Of a DNA stretch of 64,000 bases, positions 6,853 through 14,882 are shown piece by piece. This DNA comes from JACVRW01 sp963746825 (lineage in GTDB: Bacteria; Actinomycetota; Thermoleophilia; Solirubrobacterales; Thermoleophilaceae): NCBI GenBank assembly GCA_963746825.1, contig CAVVCU010000008.1:124001-188000 (forward strand). Direction: 5' to 3'. Position numbers and translations under genes: made by a program. The notes under the pieces were generated by a model. The model did not search any database and was not told the DNA's origin. It saw only the letters and a list, made by a program, of their open reading frames with translations. Position 1 is the first letter of the stretch. Each line of letters opens with the position of its first letter.

Positions 6853-9795
6853 CTACACGGAAGGGACGAACAAACCCTGGCGGTGCGCGACCGCGGCCGC
6901 CTCGGTGCGCGAACGCACGTCGAGCTTGGCCAGGATGCGCGACACGTGCACGCTCGCGGTCTTCTCGGCCATGTGCAGCTCGGTGCCGATCTCGCGGTTG
7001 GTGGCGCCGCGGGCCACCAGCGCCAGCACCTGTTGCTCGCGCGCGGTGAGGCCGAAGGGGTGCTCGTCGGGCTCCGGCTCGGTCTCCTCCTGTGGCACGT
7101 CCAGCCGCAGCCGGGCCCGCTGCCCCAGCGATTCGAGTGCCTCCGCGAGCCATTCGCTGCCCAGCTCGCGGGCGCCCGCGAGCGCTTCCCGGGCCAGCTC
7201 CCCGGCGCCCGGGCGGTCTCCGGCGGCCGCGAGGGCCTCGGCCTGGCGCAGGCGGGCGTAGATCGCCGGGTAGGGCCTGCTCAGCTCGAGCCACGCTCGC
7301 GCCGCCCCGTCCCACGCGCGCGGGTCGTCGGCGCCCGCGGCGCGTGCGTCCTCGGCCCGTGCGGCGGCGAGCTCGGCCTTCTCCACCGGGCCCCAGGCCT
7401 GTGCCGCGAGCTCTATGCGCTCGATCATCGCCGCGCCGCGTTCGCGGGCGTGCCGCTCGGCCTCGCTGTCGCGATGGTCGCGCGCAAGCAGAGCGGCATC
7501 CGCTTCGACGCGCACGCCGGCTGCCGCGACGGCGGCGATTCGCGGCATGTCCTCGGAGCAGAACTCGATCCGGTCGAGGGTCTCGTCGACCACCACCCGG
7601 GCGGCCTCGTACGCACCCCGGCGGCGCTCGAGCTCGGCCTGCATCCATCCGTGGCTGCCGATGAACTGAACCTCGGTCGACTCACGCAGAGCGCGCGCGA
7701 CGAGGTCGAGCTCGGACGCCGCGGTGTCGAGGTCGCCTCGGCCGAGTGCCAGCAGCGAGCGAGCCAGCCGCCACAACGTCAGAAGCGTGCCCGAGCCGCG
7801 GCGCGCCGATGCCGGAATCGCGGCCTCCGCCTCGTCCCAGCGGCCGCACTGGTAGGCGATCTCGGCCACCTCCAGGGCGATCCAATCGGCGTCGCGCGTG
7901 CCGGGCACGGCCTGCCCCATGCCCTCGCGCGCCACCCTCAGCCCCTCCTCGGCGCGGCCCGACAGCGAGAGCAGGTCGGCCAGGTTGATGTAGGCGGTGT
8001 TGCGCTCGTAGACGAGGCTCGAGTCCTCGGAACGCAACAGCGCCTCGCGCAGCGCGGCGGCGCCCGACTCGAAGTCGCCGGTGCCACCGAGAGCGACCCC
8101 GAGCGTGTTCAGCGCCCGGACCTCGATCGCACGTCCATCCTCCAGCTGCTCGGCGGCGGCGAGCGCGTCGCGGGCCCGTTCGACGGCGTCGGCGTAGCGC
8201 GCCTGGAGCATCCGCGCCTTCGCGCCCGAGGAGAGCAGCGCCGCACGCTCCGAACTGTTCTCACCGGCCGGCAGCAGCGACAGGGCTCGTTCGATGGTGA
8301 CCAGCGACTCGTCCTGGCGGTTCAGGAAGCCCTGAGCTCGCGCCAATCGCTCCATCACCCGGGCGGCGGCGCGCGGCTCGCTCTCGGCGTCGGTGAGCTC
8401 GAGAGCGCGGCGCAGCAACGCCTCCTGGCGGACCGCGTCGCCGGCCACATCGGCCACGTTGGCCGCGCGCTCCAGCACGGTGATCTGGTCGGCGCCGGCG
8501 AGACGCTCCGGCTCCTCGACCCGGCCCCAGAGCGCGAGAGCACGCTCGAGCAGCCCGAGGGCCTCGCCGTACGCGTTCACGCCCTCGGCCGCCGCGGCCG
8601 CCTCGATCGCCGCGGCGAAGGCGGCGGGCTGGTCGCCGGCCGCCAGCCAGTGATGGGCGATCTGCGCGGTCAGGTGGACCCGCTCGTGCTCGCTGCCGGA
8701 CCGCAGAGTGAGCGCCCGAGCCACCGCGGCATGCATCTCGACCCGCTCGCCGGGAAGCAGGTCGTGCAGGACGACCTCGCGGAGCAGGGCGTGGCGGAAG
8801 GCGAAGGTGTCGTCGGCCGTGGTCACGACGATGTGGCTCGACACCGCCTCGCGCAGGGCATCGCGCAACTCGGCCGAGCCGATTCCGGTGAGCTCGGCCA
8901 GCAGCACGTCGTCCGCCGGCTGCACCGCCAGCCAGCGCAGCAGCTTCTGGGCGGGCTCCGACAGGCCCTCCACCCTCAGCATCAGCGCGTCGCGCAAGGT
9001 GGGCGGCAGCGTTCCGCGCCCGTCGAGGCCGGCGGCCAGCAGCTCCTCGGCGAACAGCGGGTTGCCGTCGCTGCGCGCGTAGAGGCGCTCGGTCAGGGCG
9101 GGGTCGGGGCTGTGCCCCAGGATGTCCTCGAGCTGCTCGGCCATCTCGCCGGCCTCGAGCAGAGGCAGCTCGACGATGCGCGCGTAGCGGTCGCGCACGA
9201 CCTCGGCCAGCAGCGGGCGTAGCGGGTGGCGGCGGTGAAGCTCGTCGGACCGGTAGCTGGCCACCACCAGGACGCGCTCGCGACACAGCGTGCGGGCCAG
9301 AAAGGACAGAAACCCGCGCGTGGAGCTGTCGGCCCAGTGGACGTCCTCGATCACGAGCAGCACAGGCACCTTCTCGCTCAGCAGGTCGAGAAGGGCCAGC
9401 AGCGCTTCGAACACGCGGACCTGGGCGACGGGTGCGTCGGCGGCGGGCTCGCCCGCGCCGGGCACCGTGGTGGCGAGGTCGGCCCGATGGCTGGGGTCCA
9501 GGGCCGCCAGGGCGGGGTGATCGGAGCGCACGAGGGGCCGGAGGGCAGCGATCAGCGGGGCGTAGGGCAGCTCGCCCTCGCCCAGCTCGACGCAGTCACC
9601 CGACAGCACCAGCGAGCCCGATTCGACGGCTCGCGTCGCGAGCTCGCCGATCAGGCGCGTCTTGCCCGCCCCCGACTCGCCTCCCAGAAAGGCGAGCGAC
9701 GGCTCGGAGGCGGCGGCGTCATCCAGTGCCGAGGACAGCTCGGCGAGCTGCTTGGACCTTCCGACGAAGCGGGTGGCGCTCACGCGGGCGGACAT
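6853..9795 (-). CDS. LAL-type LuxR transcriptional regulator with AAA/NTPase domain
   Basis: A 980-residue regulator of the large ATP-binding LuxR family. It begins with an F-V-G-R segment, then Walker A GGESGAGKT, a Walker B followed by EDVHWAD, a long helical TPR/MalT-like middle, and a C-terminal LuxR helix-turn-helix (LTAREQQVLALVARG ... NREIG) at the last 65 residues. These proteins sense a small inducer through the NTPase/TPR part and activate a nearby operon. The start at 9795 is chosen because GGGAGG lies 13 bases upstream and the protein then begins just before the conserved domain; an in-frame ATG at 9915 would add 40 poor-quality residues. It directly precedes the DgcA-DgcN genes, candidate targets. 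Confidence 0.87.
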   Translation of the reverse strand: MSARVSATRFVGRSKQLAELSSALDDAAASEPSLAFLGGESGAGKTRLIGELATRAVESGSLVLSGDCVELGEGELPYAPLIAALRPLVRSDHPALAALDPSHRADLATTVPGAGEPAADAPVAQVRVFEALLALLDLLSEKVPVLLVIEDVHWADSSTRGFLSFLARTLCRERVLVVASYRSDELHRRHPLRPLLAEVVRDRYARIVELPLLEAGEMAEQLEDILGHSPDPALTERLYARSDGNPLFAEELLAAGLDGRGTLPPTLRDALMLRVEGLSEPAQKLLRWLAVQPADDVLLAELTGIGSAELRDALREAVSSHIVVTTADDTFAFRHALLREVVLHDLLPGERVEMHAAVARALTLRSGSEHERVHLTAQIAHHWLAAGDQPAAFAAAIEAAAAAEGVNAYGEALGLLERALALWGRVEEPERLAGADQITVLERAANVADVAGDAVRQEALLRRALELTDAESEPRAAARVMERLARAQGFLNRQDESLVTIERALSLLPAGENSSERAALLSSGAKARMLQARYADAVERARDALAAAEQLEDGRAIEVRALNTLGVALGGTGDFESGAAALREALLRSEDSSLVYERNTAYINLADLLSLSGRAEEGLRVAREGMGQAVPGTRDADWIALEVAEIAYQCGRWDEAEAAIPASARRGSGTLLTLWRLARSLLALGRGDLDTAASELDLVARALRESTEVQFIGSHGWMQAELERRRGAYEAARVVVDETLDRIEFCSEDMPRIAAVAAAGVRVEADAALLARDHRDSEAERHARERGAAMIERIELAAQAWGPVEKAELAAARAEDARAAGADDPRAWDGAARAWLELSRPYPAIYARLRQAEALAAAGDRPGAGELAREALAGARELGSEWLAEALESLGQRARLRLDVPQEETEPEPDEHPFGLTAREQQVLALVARGATNREIGTELHMAEKTASVHVSRILAKLDVRSRTEAAAVAHRQGLFVPSV

Positions 9796-9889
9796 CGTCT
9801 TGCCATCCTCCCACCCGTCGTGCGGAAGCGTGGGCGGCGAGCTCGTCGGCTCTTGCGTTGATGAGGATGTACTGGAGGCGCGGGTCCAT
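9719..9889 (-). CDS. Small conserved-looking ORF upstream of and overlapping the LuxR gene
   Basis: A 56-codon ORF starting MDPRLQYILINARADELAAH. It has a good ribosome binding site, GGAGAGGA, 6 bases before the ATG. Its first 30 codons lie before the LuxR start and look like the short helical peptides (Met-x-Pro ... Leu ... Ala-Arg ... Asp-x-Leu) found widely in actinobacteria. The last 25 codons overlap the regulator gene in another frame and look like shadow sequence. It may be a real small protein, a leader that couples translation to the regulator, or chance. Function unknown. Confidence 0.45.
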   Translation of the reverse strand: MDPRLQYILINARADELAAHASARRVGGWQDDVRPRERHPLRRKVQAARRAVLGTG

Positions 9890-9978
9890 CGTCGTTCCTC
9901 TCCGATTGCTGACACCCAAGAAGTGTCGGCCTGAGGCGACGCCCTTACATCGGGCGTTCGCAGCGAGTTGCGGCCCCG

Positions 9979-10012
9979 GACCCCTTACCTGACGGTGCCC
10001 GACCCCTTACCT
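9979..10012. repeat. Direct repeat of a 12-mer, GACCCCTTACCT
   Basis: The 12-base word GACCCCTTACCT occurs exactly at 9979-9990 and 10001-10012, a 22-base period, ending 9 bases before the small zinc-ribbon-like gene. Two helical turns of spacing fits a tandem protein-binding site. The reverse strand reads as AGGTAAGGGGTC twice with GGGCACC between, which resembles short dispersed repeats seen in many bacterial genomes. Nothing in this window decides between them. Confidence 0.5.
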
Positions 10013-10021
10013 TGCGAGGGG

Positions 10022-10183
10022 ATGAAGGCCGGCCTCTGCGACACCTGCCGCCACCAGAAGCTGATCCACAACACGCGCGGCAGCACGTTCTCGATGTGCG
10101 AGCGCGCGAAGACCGACGAGCGCTATCCGAAGTACCCGCGGCTGCCGGTGGAGCGGTGCCCGGGGTGGGAGAAGCGGGGCTGA
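10022..10183 (+). CDS. Small conserved Cys-rich protein (zinc-ribbon-like)
   Basis: A 53-residue protein starting MKAGLCDTCRHQ. Four cysteines (C-x-x-C near the N-terminus, one in MCERA, one in RCPGW) suggest a small metal-binding fold. Proteins with this CDTCRHQ ... TRGSTFSMCERA ... YPRLPV layout are common and short in actinobacteria; their function is not known. The ATG at 10022 is preferred over an in-frame TTG at 9968 because the protein conservation pattern starts there and GAGGGG lies directly upstream. It faces the lipoprotein gene, whose stop is 10 bases away. Confidence 0.7.
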   Translation: MKAGLCDTCRHQKLIHNTRGSTFSMCERAKTDERYPKYPRLPVERCPGWEKRG

Positions 10184-10192
10184 GCGCCGCCC

Positions 10193-10807
10193 CTAGCGCG
10201 TTCCCTCCACCACCGTCCGGCCGTCGTCGCCCACCCGCACCTCAGGCGCCACGCTGGATACCTCTCCGAAGAACTTGCCGCGCGCGGGGGTGCCGCCCAC
10301 TCCCACGGCCACCGCGTTGCCGTCGAGGCCGGCGGCCACGCGCCACACGATCTCGTAGGGGCCCGCCTTGACCGCGGTCACCGACCAGCGGAAGGTCTTC
10401 TCGTCGCCCGCACGCAGGGGCCCGCAGGCCCAGGTGTCGACGTAGGCGGTGTCGCAGCCCAGGGGCGTCGCGTCCTTGGCGTCGGGAAGGCCGCCGATCT
10501 CGCGGGGCACGCCGTTGAGCGCGAACTGGGGGCGGGAGGAGTCGGAGAGGGTCTCGTCGTCCTTCTCGAAGTCGAAGCCCTCGACGGTGACCGCGACGTT
10601 GGGAATAACGCGGTCGCCGGCGTTGCGAACGGTGATCACGAGGTTCGAGCTCTGCGCTAGCCGCTGCTCCTTCGGGAAGGTCGCCCGCGAGACCTCGACG
10701 TCGAAGTCGCCCTCGGGCTCGTCCTCGTCCTGGCGCTCGCCACCGCCGCATCCGGCCAGCGCGAGCACGCCGGTCAGCACGAGCGCTGCGTGCGTCCTCC
10801 CGTTCAA
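10193..10807 (-). CDS. Lipoprotein of unknown function
   Basis: A 204-residue protein with a lipoprotein signal peptide: Arg near the start, a hydrophobic stretch, and the lipobox LALAGC with Cys20, followed by an acidic linker. The mature part is rich in beta-strand patterns (NLVITVRNAGDRVIPNVAVTV, GPYEIVWRV), resembling an extracellular Ig-like or CARDB-like domain. It is divergent from the mce operon, separated by 128 bases, so it could share regulation with it. No enzymatic motif is seen. Confidence 0.75.
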   Translation of the reverse strand: MNGRTHAALVLTGVLALAGCGGGERQDEDEPEGDFDVEVSRATFPKEQRLAQSSNLVITVRNAGDRVIPNVAVTVEGFDFEKDDETLSDSSRPQFALNGVPREIGGLPDAKDATPLGCDTAYVDTWACGPLRAGDEKTFRWSVTAVKAGPYEIVWRVAAGLDGNAVAVGVGGTPARGKFFGEVSSVAPEVRVGDDGRTVVEGTR

Positions 10808-10935
10808 AGCGGGGCGAACATTACACCGGGCGTTCTTGGCGGACAGCCTCTGGCGGCCGCTGTATACATGCCATAGGCTTCGCCTTCGAGGGCGTGATGC
10901 GGGGGCCTGTTCCCGCAGTGAGGAGATAGTGCTTA
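10808..10935. promoter_or_regulatory. Intergenic region between lipoprotein and mce operon; probable divergent promoters
   Basis: This 128-base spacer must drive both the minus-strand lipoprotein and the long plus-strand mce array. TATACA at 10863-10868 is a plausible -10 element, but the nearest -35-like word (TTGGCG at 10836-10841) is too far (21 bases) for a standard promoter. A ribosome binding site AGGAGA at 10921-10926 precedes the GTG start at 10936. No clear operator palindrome was found. Confidence 0.35.
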
Positions 10936-11724
10936 GTGGTCCAGGCTGCAGCTGATCGGGTCTTCCTGCCGACCAAGAACCTGCTCGAGCAGGTCGGCGA
11001 CATGATGATCCTCACGGGCAAGACGCTCGTCAGCGCGCTTCGGCCGCCGTACCCGTACGGCACCGAGTTCGTTCAGCAGTTCCTCTTCATGCTGCGCCTC
11101 TGCTGGCTGCCGCTGACCATCTCCACGATCGCCTTCGGCTACGGCGCGCCCGGCCTCCAGGCGGGCAACTTCCTGGTGCTGTTCGGCGCCATCGACCGCC
11201 TCGGCGGCTTCTTCGTGCTGGCCTCGATCCGCGAGTTCGCCCCCTTCGTGACCGCGATCATCCTGGCCGGCGTGGGCGGCACGGCGATCACCGCCGACCT
11301 CGGCGCCCGCAAGATCCGCGAGGAGCTCGACGCCCTCCAGGTGCTCGGCGTGGACCCGATCAAGAACCTCGTCGTGCCGCGCTTCCTGGCACTGATGGTC
11401 GTGACCGGCCTCTTCAACATCTACGCGCTGATCTTCGGCATCTTCGGCGGCGTTCTGGCCACGCTGACCTTCGACGCGCCGCTGGGGCCTTTCTTTGCGA
11501 CTCTGCTCAACAACGCATCCACCACGGACTTATGGGGATCTGTGGTTAAGACCACGTTGTTCGGGGCGATCATCGCGATCGTCTCCTGTTACAAGGGGAT
11601 GACCGCCTCAGGCGGCGCCGAGGGGGTGGGCCGAGCCGTCAACCAAGGCGTGGTGATCGAGTTCCTCGGCATCTTCGCCTTCAACTACGTGTTCACCCAA
11701 ACGCTGCTCGGCCACCCACCCTGA
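10936..11724 (+). CDS. YrbE/MlaE-family ABC transporter permease (first of mce operon)
   Basis: A 262-residue MlaE/YrbE permease, the membrane subunit of Mce-type lipid transporters. It has about five hydrophobic segments and the family-specific conserved stretch covering the cytoplasmic coupling region, TADLGARKIREELDALQVLG followed by DPIKNLVVPR, where the E-E-L-D-A-L motif contacts the ATPase. GTG start at 10936 with AGGAGA 9 bases upstream. As in mycobacterial mce loci, it is followed by a second YrbE. It should form a membrane pore beneath a Mce tunnel for lipid or sterol uptake. Confidence 0.92.
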   Translation: MVQAAADRVFLPTKNLLEQVGDMMILTGKTLVSALRPPYPYGTEFVQQFLFMLRLCWLPLTISTIAFGYGAPGLQAGNFLVLFGAIDRLGGFFVLASIREFAPFVTAIILAGVGGTAITADLGARKIREELDALQVLGVDPIKNLVVPRFLALMVVTGLFNIYALIFGIFGGVLATLTFDAPLGPFFATLLNNASTTDLWGSVVKTTLFGAIIAIVSCYKGMTASGGAEGVGRAVNQGVVIEFLGIFAFNYVFTQTLLGHPP

Positions 11725-11745
11725 GATCTCGGTGATCAAGTAACC

Positions 11746-12546
11746 ATGGGCAAGACCTGGCTCAGCGTCCCCAAGGACTGGATCGCCTCCTTCGGCGACA
11801 TCGCCAAGTTCTCCGCGCGCGTGGTGGCCGACGTGTTCACCGGCCGGGTGTTCCACTTCTTCGGCGAGGCGCTGCGCCAGGCCGGCATCCTGATCCTGGG
11901 CTCGGCGCTGGTGATCTGGGGCCTGGCCTTCATCCTCGGCCTGCAGTGCGGCATCGAGGGCGCTTACTTCAACCGCTCGGTCGGCGCGCCGGCCTACGCG
12001 GGCGTGTTCAGCGCCTGGTGTGACCTGCGCGAGATCATGCCCTACGCCTTCGGCTACATGATGAGCGCCAAGGTGGGCACCGGCCTGGTGGCCGAGATCG
12101 GCGCCATGCGCATCTCGGACGAGATCGACGCGCTCGAGGTGATGGGCATCAACTCACTCGTGTTCCTGTGCGCCACGAGGCTGCTGGCCGCCTGGCTCGT
12201 GCTGCCGTTCCTGTACATCGCCGCCGTGGGGGCCGGCTTCTTCGCCAGCTACCTGGCGGTGGTGCAGCAGATCGGGGAGGTCAGCTCAGGAGGGTTCTTC
12301 CTGATCTTCTGGATGTTCCAGAACCCACCCGACCTGCTCTACAGCCTGATCAAGGGCATGGCCATGGCCACGGTGATCGTGCTGGTGGGGTGCTATTACG
12401 GCTACACGGCGGGCGGCGGACCGGTGGGAGTGGGCACGGCGACGGCGAAATCGATGGTGCTCAACACGGTGATGGTCCACATCATCGGGATGGTGGGCAC
12501 GCAGATCTTCTGGGGCTCGAATCCGAGAGCGCCGATAGGCGGATAG
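11746..12546 (+). CDS. YrbE/MlaE-family ABC transporter permease (second of mce operon)
   Basis: A 266-residue MlaE-type permease, paralogous to the preceding gene. The coupling motif is present as AEIGAMRISDEIDALEVMG, and hydrophobic segments match the first YrbE. Two non-identical permeases per operon is the mycobacterial arrangement and implies a heterodimeric pore. It begins 21 bases after the first permease with ATG at 11746; no strong ribosome binding site is visible, so translational coupling is likely. Confidence 0.92.
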   Translation: MGKTWLSVPKDWIASFGDIAKFSARVVADVFTGRVFHFFGEALRQAGILILGSALVIWGLAFILGLQCGIEGAYFNRSVGAPAYAGVFSAWCDLREIMPYAFGYMMSAKVGTGLVAEIGAMRISDEIDALEVMGINSLVFLCATRLLAAWLVLPFLYIAAVGAGFFASYLAVVQQIGEVSSGGFFLIFWMFQNPPDLLYSLIKGMAMATVIVLVGCYYGYTAGGGPVGVGTATAKSMVLNTVMVHIIGMVGTQIFWGSNPRAPIGG

Positions 12547-12559
12547 GGAGAAGTACGAC

Positions 12560-13522
12560 TTGGAACGCACCGAGGAAGACGAGGAGCGCCCGCTCGACCC
12601 CAAGGATTGGGAGGAGAGCCGCGGCGAGCACCAGCAGGAGCCCCAGCCAGACGCGGCGCAGGCCAAGCGGACCCCGGACGAGCACGTCCCGGACAACATC
12701 CGCGACCAGACCCGGGAGGGCGAGGACCCCTACCACTGGCACGGCGGGCGCACGCGCGATCACGGCACCGACGACGCGGTCGAGTTCATCGACGTGCACA
12801 AGTCCTTCGGGCGAAACACGATCCTCAACGGCCTCAACCTGGGCCTGCCCGACAACCAGATCTCGATGATCCTCGGCCCCTCGGGCACGGGCAAGTCGGT
12901 GTGCATCAAGCACATGGTCGGGCTGCTCTACCCCGACGAGGGCGACGTGCTGGTGCACGGCGAGTCGGTGCCCAACATGCCCGACGATCAGCTGTTCGAG
13001 ATGCGCAAGAAGTTCGGCGTGCTCTTCCAGGACGGCGCGCTGTTCGGCTCGATGAACGTGTACGACAACACGGCCTTCCCGCTGCGCCAGCACACCGACA
13101 AGGGCGAGGACGAGATCAGCGAGATCGTGCTGCGGCGACTCGGCGAGGTGGGGCTGAGCGGGGCGCTCGACAAGATGCCCAACGAGCTGTCGGGCGGCAT
13201 GCGCAAGCGGGCCGGCTTTGCCCGCGCGCTCGTGCTCGATCCCGGCATCGTGCTCTTCGACGAGCCGGACTCCGGGCTCGATCCGGTTCGCACCGCCCTG
13301 CTGTGCGAGCTGATCATGGAGGTACACCAGGAAAACGGCGGCGCCTACTGCGTTATTACCCATGACATCATGTCCGCGCGCCGGGTAGCCGACTACATCG
13401 CAATCCTCTGGAAGGGCAGGATCGTCGAGTCGGGGCCCGCGAGCGAGCTGTTCGACTCCGACAACCAGTTCGTGAGGCAGTTCCTCTCCGGGGAGGCGCA
13501 GGGGCCGCTTGGGATGGAATGA
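12560..13522 (+). CDS. MlaF-like ABC ATPase of the mce system with acidic N-terminal extension
   Basis: A 320-residue ABC ATPase. Residues 1-70 are a highly charged, Glu/Asp/Arg-rich extension of low complexity; the ABC domain starts at about 72. Walker A GPSGTGKS is at about 106-113, the signature LSGGMRKR and Walker B VLFDEPDSGLDP follow, with the MlaF-type KSV after the P-loop. It energises the YrbE/Mce assembly. Mycobacteria keep this ATPase (MceG/Mkl) at an unlinked locus, so its presence inside the operon is notable. TTG start with GGGAG 9 bases upstream. The next gene overlaps its 3' end. Confidence 0.9.
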   Translation: MERTEEDEERPLDPKDWEESRGEHQQEPQPDAAQAKRTPDEHVPDNIRDQTREGEDPYHWHGGRTRDHGTDDAVEFIDVHKSFGRNTILNGLNLGLPDNQISMILGPSGTGKSVCIKHMVGLLYPDEGDVLVHGESVPNMPDDQLFEMRKKFGVLFQDGALFGSMNVYDNTAFPLRQHTDKGEDEISEIVLRRLGEVGLSGALDKMPNELSGGMRKRAGFARALVLDPGIVLFDEPDSGLDPVRTALLCELIMEVHQENGGAYCVITHDIMSARRVADYIAILWKGRIVESGPASELFDSDNQFVRQFLSGEAQGPLGME

Positions 13523-14882
13523 GGAGGGGCCCGGCGAGCCCGTAGACGGCGAGCGGGGATCGACTATCGCGCGGGTGCTGGCCGTGGCGGCTCTGGTGGC
13601 CGCCGTGGCGCTGATCGCCCTCGCCATGTTCGGCGGGGGCGAGACATACAAGGTCCGGGCCGTCTTCGAGAACGCGAGTCAGCTCGTGCGCGGCAACCAG
13701 GTTCGGGTGAGTGGCCAGCCCGTCGGGACGGTCACCGCGATCGATCTCGACGACAGCGCGCAGGCGGTGATCTCGATGGAGATCGACGAGGACCTCGCCC
13801 CGCTGCACGAGGGAACCAAGGCCACCATCCGGGCCACCTCGCTGTCGGGCATCGCCAACCGCTACGTCTCGCTCGCGCCCGGCCCCAACGACGCCGACGA
13901 GATCGCCGACGGCGGGCTGATCGGGGCCGACGACACCACGGCCTCGGTCGACCTCGACGTGCTGTTCAACTCCCTCGACACGGAGACGCGGGAGGGGTTG
14001 CGCAACCTGATCCGCGGCTCGGCGACGCAGTACGACGGCCGCGGGCCCGAGGCGGCCGAGAGCGTGAAGTACTTCGCTCCCTTCCTCTCCAGCACCACCC
14101 GCCTGACCGAGGAGCTCGCCCTCGACCAGGCGGTGCTCGAGCGCTTCGTGAAGGACGGCGCGACGACGGTGTCGGCCCTGGCCGAGCGCCGCGACGACCT
14201 CGCCGGCCTCGTGACCAACACCAACCGCGCCTTCGGGGCCATCGCGGCGGAGAGCACGTCGCTGCAGCGCACGCTCGAGCTGCTCCCCGACACCTTCCGC
14301 AAGGCCAACACCACCTTCGTGAACCTGCGGGCCACGCTCGACGACCTCGAGCTGCTGGTCGAGGAGTCGAAGCCGGCCACCCGCGACCTGGCCCCCTTCC
14401 TGCGCCAGCTGCGCCCGCTCGTGGCCGAGGCCCGGCCGACGATCGCCGACCTGCGCACGCTGATCCGCCAGCCCGGGGCCAACAACGACCTGATCGAGCT
14501 CACCGCCAAGCAGCCGCGGCTGGCCCAACTCACGGGCTCGGTGTTCCCGCGGGCTATCCGGGCGCTCGACCGCGCCCAGCCGGTGATCGAGTACGCGCGC
14601 CTCTACACCCCCGATCTGGCGGGCTGGTTCACGAAGTTCGGCCAGGTGGCCGGCTACTACGACGCCAACGGCCACTACGCGCGCGTCATGCCGGTGTTCG
14701 GCCCGGCCGGCCTGCGCGCCGGCAACACCCTCGAGGCGCTGCCGTTCACATCGCGCCTCGAGGGCTTCGAGCGCGGCATCCTGCGCCACTGCCCGGGCTC
14801 GGCCACGCAGCCTCCGCCCGACGGCTCCGCTCCGATCGCCGCCGCGGGCTGTGACCCCGCCGACACACCACCCGGCCCGTGA
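13509..14882 (+). CDS. Mce family protein 1 (MlaD domain)
   Basis: A 457-residue Mce protein: short N-terminal cytoplasmic part, one membrane helix (about residues 20-40), an MlaD beta-barrel domain starting at YKVRAVFENASQLVRGNQVR with the conserved G-x-x-V-G-T-V motif, then a long helical region with repeated L-x-x-L heptads that builds the Mce needle. First of six consecutive mce genes. The TTG start at 13509 overlaps the ATPase by 14 bases; since GAGGAGGGG lies just inside at 13521-13529, a slightly later GTG start near 13575 is also possible, which would shorten the cytoplasmic tail. Confidence 0.88.
   Translation: MGWNEEGPGEPVDGERGSTIARVLAVAALVAAVALIALAMFGGGETYKVRAVFENASQLVRGNQVRVSGQPVGTVTAIDLDDSAQAVISMEIDEDLAPLHEGTKATIRATSLSGIANRYVSLAPGPNDADEIADGGLIGADDTTASVDLDVLFNSLDTETREGLRNLIRGSATQYDGRGPEAAESVKYFAPFLSSTTRLTEELALDQAVLERFVKDGATTVSALAERRDDLAGLVTNTNRAFGAIAAESTSLQRTLELLPDTFRKANTTFVNLRATLDDLELLVEESKPATRDLAPFLRQLRPLVAEARPTIADLRTLIRQPGANNDLIELTAKQPRLAQLTGSVFPRAIRALDRAQPVIEYARLYTPDLAGWFTKFGQVAGYYDANGHYARVMPVFGPAGLRAGNTLEALPFTSRLEGFERGILRHCPGSATQPPPDGSAPIAAAGCDPADTPPGP

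Noticed and set aside
6703..9222. Very long plus-strand ORF antisense to the LuxR regulator
   Set aside because: High GC content produces long open antisense frames; it shows no family motifs while the minus strand encodes a complete regulator.
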